From: Pseudoalteromonas luteoviolacea S2607
GTDB taxonomy: Bacteria; Pseudomonadota; Gammaproteobacteria; Enterobacterales; Alteromonadaceae
NCBI RefSeq assembly: GCF_001625575.1
Contig: NZ_AUXV01000003.1
Span: 343,735-407,734, forward strand
Direction: 5' to 3'
DNA length: 64,000 nucleotides
This document shows, piece after piece, positions 62,245 to 64,000 of the stretch (positions within the stretch are counted from its first letter, which is position 1; the number at the start of each line of letters is the position of its first letter). The translations under genes and the position numbers were made by a program. The notes below the pieces were generated by a model. That model ran no database searches. It saw nothing but the letters and a program-made list of their open reading frames with translations, and was not told the DNA's origin.

Positions 62245-62905
62245 TATTATTTTCCTAACTTATTTGATTTTATATTCACAAAATTACATCTGGCAACATA
62301 TGTACCTAATGCAATACTGAGCGAAAGCGATTGTACCGATCCAAAACATCACCACAAGGGATTGGTTAAAATTAAAAAACACATACCAAATAACCATAAA
62401 AATCACCTAGGACAATAAAAACCAGAAATTGTAACCTATTGATACACCAACCCTTGTTGATTTAAACACAACAAAACACAGCCCATGGAAGTTAACAAAA
62501 TTAACACTTATTTTGTTTACCTTTATTTACATTACAAAAAGGTCCAACCAGAAAATACAAACTTTGTGATTGGTTATTTTTTAAGTTGCAATACTTTTTT
62601 ATATAAAAATATCAAAAACCAATGTGGAACGAACTCAAAAGAATAAAATAAAAACATCAGAGTTAAGATCTTAAAAATGAATAAATTAGTAAAAACAGTG
62701 TTTTGTGTATAAGCCAAGGAAAAGCAGAGTTGCAAAAAGGAGAATTAAAAATATCAATACTACTTTTTACCTATCGACAACGTGGTTTTTTAAAATAAAT
62801 GTACCACTTAGACTGGTTTAACAAAAATAAAACATTCTTGAGTTGACACAACTATCTGCCACGCTAAGGTTAGGAAAATAACTTCAGATTAGAGATCCGT
62901 ATTTC
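62245..62905. promoter_or_regulatory. 661-bp AT-rich divergent control region of the chitin cluster
   Basis: No gene is visible. The region is very AT-rich and carries repeats of GATTGGTTA (62360-62368 and 62568-62576) and the inverted core AACCAAT (62617-62623), plus a half CRP-like site TTTGTGA (62564-62570). The chitinase operon starts to its left and the DM13 gene to its right, so both promoters should lie here. Exact promoters cannot be fixed by eye. Confidence 0.4.
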
Positions 62906-63373
62906 ATGCGCTTTTTGTTTAAATTAATGTTTACAGTGTTGGTTTTTTGTTTTGGATTTGCGATGGGGGTCTATTCTTTACCCATCATGATGGCTCCACC
63001 AGCGCCAACTCAAACTGCACTTTCTGATGTCGCGAATGGCGCAAAATTTACAGCTACGTTTACAAAAAACTTGCAAGGCTCTGATTTTTTGCACTTTGGA
63101 GAAGGTGACGTATTTATTGGAGAGCAGAGTATAGGCTTTGAAGGAAGGCTTGCGCCAGGGCCAGATTATCGTCTTTATTTATCTCCTACCTTCATCGAAA
63201 CGGAGCAAGAGTTTGAACAGCACAAAAGCTCAATGCAGTTTGTCGCGCCAGTTTCAAGCTTCAATGGCTTTATTGTTGATGTCCCCCAGTCTATCGAGAT
63301 AGACAAATACTCAACAGTGGTGGTCTGGTGTGAATCATTTGGCGAATTTATTACCGCTGCGAAATATCAGTAA
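62906..63373 (+). CDS. DM13-domain exported protein
   Basis: A 155-residue protein with an N-terminal hydrophobic signal/anchor (LFKLMFTVLVFCFGFAMGVY). A DM13 domain of about 105 residues follows, with GSDFLHFGEGDVFIG and the closing VVVWCESFGEFITAAKY. The nearly invariant Cys (WCE) is present. DM13 domains are suggested to take part in redox or electron transfer, but bacterial functions are largely untested. It is divergent from the chitin cluster across the long AT-rich gap; any link to chitin, for example electron supply to the LPMO, is speculation. Confidence 0.75.
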   Translation: MRFLFKLMFTVLVFCFGFAMGVYSLPIMMAPPAPTQTALSDVANGAKFTATFTKNLQGSDFLHFGEGDVFIGEQSIGFEGRLAPGPDYRLYLSPTFIETEQEFEQHKSSMQFVAPVSSFNGFIVDVPQSIEIDKYSTVVVWCESFGEFITAAKYQ

Positions 63374-63477
63374 CTGGCTCGCTCTCCAGACGTTTTGAGC
63401 AGGATTTTTATTAACGACTAAAGTCAAAGCTTTGGAAGTTCACCTGTGATAAGCGGCATTTCGTGACAACCATGATT

Positions 63478-63505
63478 AATGATGCGCTTTTACAAGCGCA
63501 CCATT
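63478..63505. terminator. Hairpin between convergent DM13 gene and edge gene
   Basis: AATG-A-TGCGCTT (63478-63489) pairs with AAGCGCA-C-CATT (63494-63505) around TTAC. It sits between the two convergent stops at 63373 and 63525. No U run follows on the plus strand, so termination is only probable. Confidence 0.4.
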
Positions 63506-63524
63506 ATTCTATCATGTGATAGCG

Positions 63525-64000
63525 TTAGTATTTTGTGCCTAGGCTATTCTCACACCCTTCAGCAATGTAGTTATCACTGCCTTTATAATAAGCTCTTAAA
63601 GTACCTTGATTGCTACCATCGTAAATGGTGTACCCTTCAAACTCGTATTTACCACCGGCGTATTTGAATAAATTGATAGACTCTCTAAATTGATAATGTT
63701 GAGAGTTTAGTTTCAGGGTAAGTGTCCCATAATCGGAATCATATTGACTCGTAGGGTGATAGGTACCTTGTAAAACGTACTTATCATAACGTGCATTTTC
63801 GTCATACTGTGATTGCGCTCCCAGTATCATACGATCATTTGCTTTCACACATATCCGCATATACTCGTAGTAATCACCTGTGTGATATGTATCTCTCTCA
63901 ACATACAGAACACCATGATGCGTGTAACCATGTTGATTTAATTCGCCTGTTGGGAATGGCTCAAAGTCATCTGGTCGGCCACCGAACGAATCGCCTGCAC
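63525..64000 (-). CDS. C-terminal part of an unknown secreted-type protein, cut by the window edge
   Basis: An open frame of 158 codons running off the right edge and ending at a stop at 63525. The protein is polar and rich in Tyr, Gly, Asp and His (HGYTHHGVLYVERDTYH, YEYMRICVKANDRMIL, EGCENSLGTKY), with two cysteines. This suggests an extracellular beta-rich domain. No family was recognised. The start and any signal peptide lie outside the window. Confidence 0.65.
   Translation of the reverse strand, partial: AGDSFGGRPDDFEPFPTGELNQHGYTHHGVLYVERDTYHTGDYYEYMRICVKANDRMILGAQSQYDENARYDKYVLQGTYHPTSQYDSDYGTLTLKLNSQHYQFRESINLFKYAGGKYEFEGYTIYDGSNQGTLRAYYKGSDNYIAEGCENSLGTKY

Noticed and set aside
63479..63667. 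Plus-strand 62-codon frame at the right end
   Set aside because: It is antisense to the partial edge gene, whose frame stays open to the window edge.

Overview
The window looks like chromosomal DNA of a marine gammaproteobacterium, most likely Pseudoalteromonas or a close relative (inferred from gene content, not from a marker gene). The signs are a chitin-degradation cluster with many CBM5/12 modules, secreted M4 and M6 proteases, two RND pumps, an H-NOX sensor pair, TonB-dependent iron uptake and AT-rich intergenic DNA. No rRNA, tRNA, CRISPR array, IS element or phage gene was recognised.

Layout. 0-9 kb: a tiny double-glycine peptide gene, a decayed LodA/GoxA-type oxidase, a secreted gluzincin-like protein, two membrane proteins, a PLD-helicase-DUF3427 protein and a Sec-exported RTX-repeat protein. 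9-13 kb: a histidine kinase/H-NOX operon, thiopurine methyltransferase with a divergent MerR regulator, and a second double-glycine peptide. 13-22.4 kb: an RND pump and, upstream of it on the same strand, a tightly coupled five-gene operon (thioester reductase-like, class III aminotransferase, SRPBCC, acyl-CoA dehydrogenase fold, formyltransferase) behind a strong Fur-box match. 22.6-31.7 kb: M6 protease, TPR protein, a probable small RNA gene, NudB, a methyltransferase, stomatin/NfeD, two small envelope proteins and a CE2-like esterase. 31.8-38.5 kb: a two-component system and a TonB receptor, both with candidate Fur sites, a lipoprotein, a diguanylate cyclase and a third double-glycine peptide. 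38.6-51.6 kb: MlaC-like and PagL-like envelope proteins, a short MreB-like protein, an RND/OMF/oxidoreductase operon with divergent LysR, a DHFR-like reductase with divergent TetR, a membrane-protein pair and a fourth double-glycine peptide. 51.9-62.2 kb: chitin cluster (GH18, AA10 LPMO, GH18, M4 protease). 62.9-64 kb: a DM13 protein and the 3' part of an unknown gene.

How parts may work together. The chitin cluster would attack crystalline chitin with an LPMO and two GH18 enzymes, while a chitin-anchored M4 protease removes cuticle protein. The Fur-linked operon, the downstream RND pump and the Fur-linked TonB receptor could together make, export and recover an unknown metal-binding metabolite; this is inference. 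The clearest candidate for something undescribed is the set of four dispersed peptide genes. They share a roughly 31-residue leader ending in Gly-Gly and have unrelated Cys-containing tails, and no dedicated maturation gene is seen beside them.
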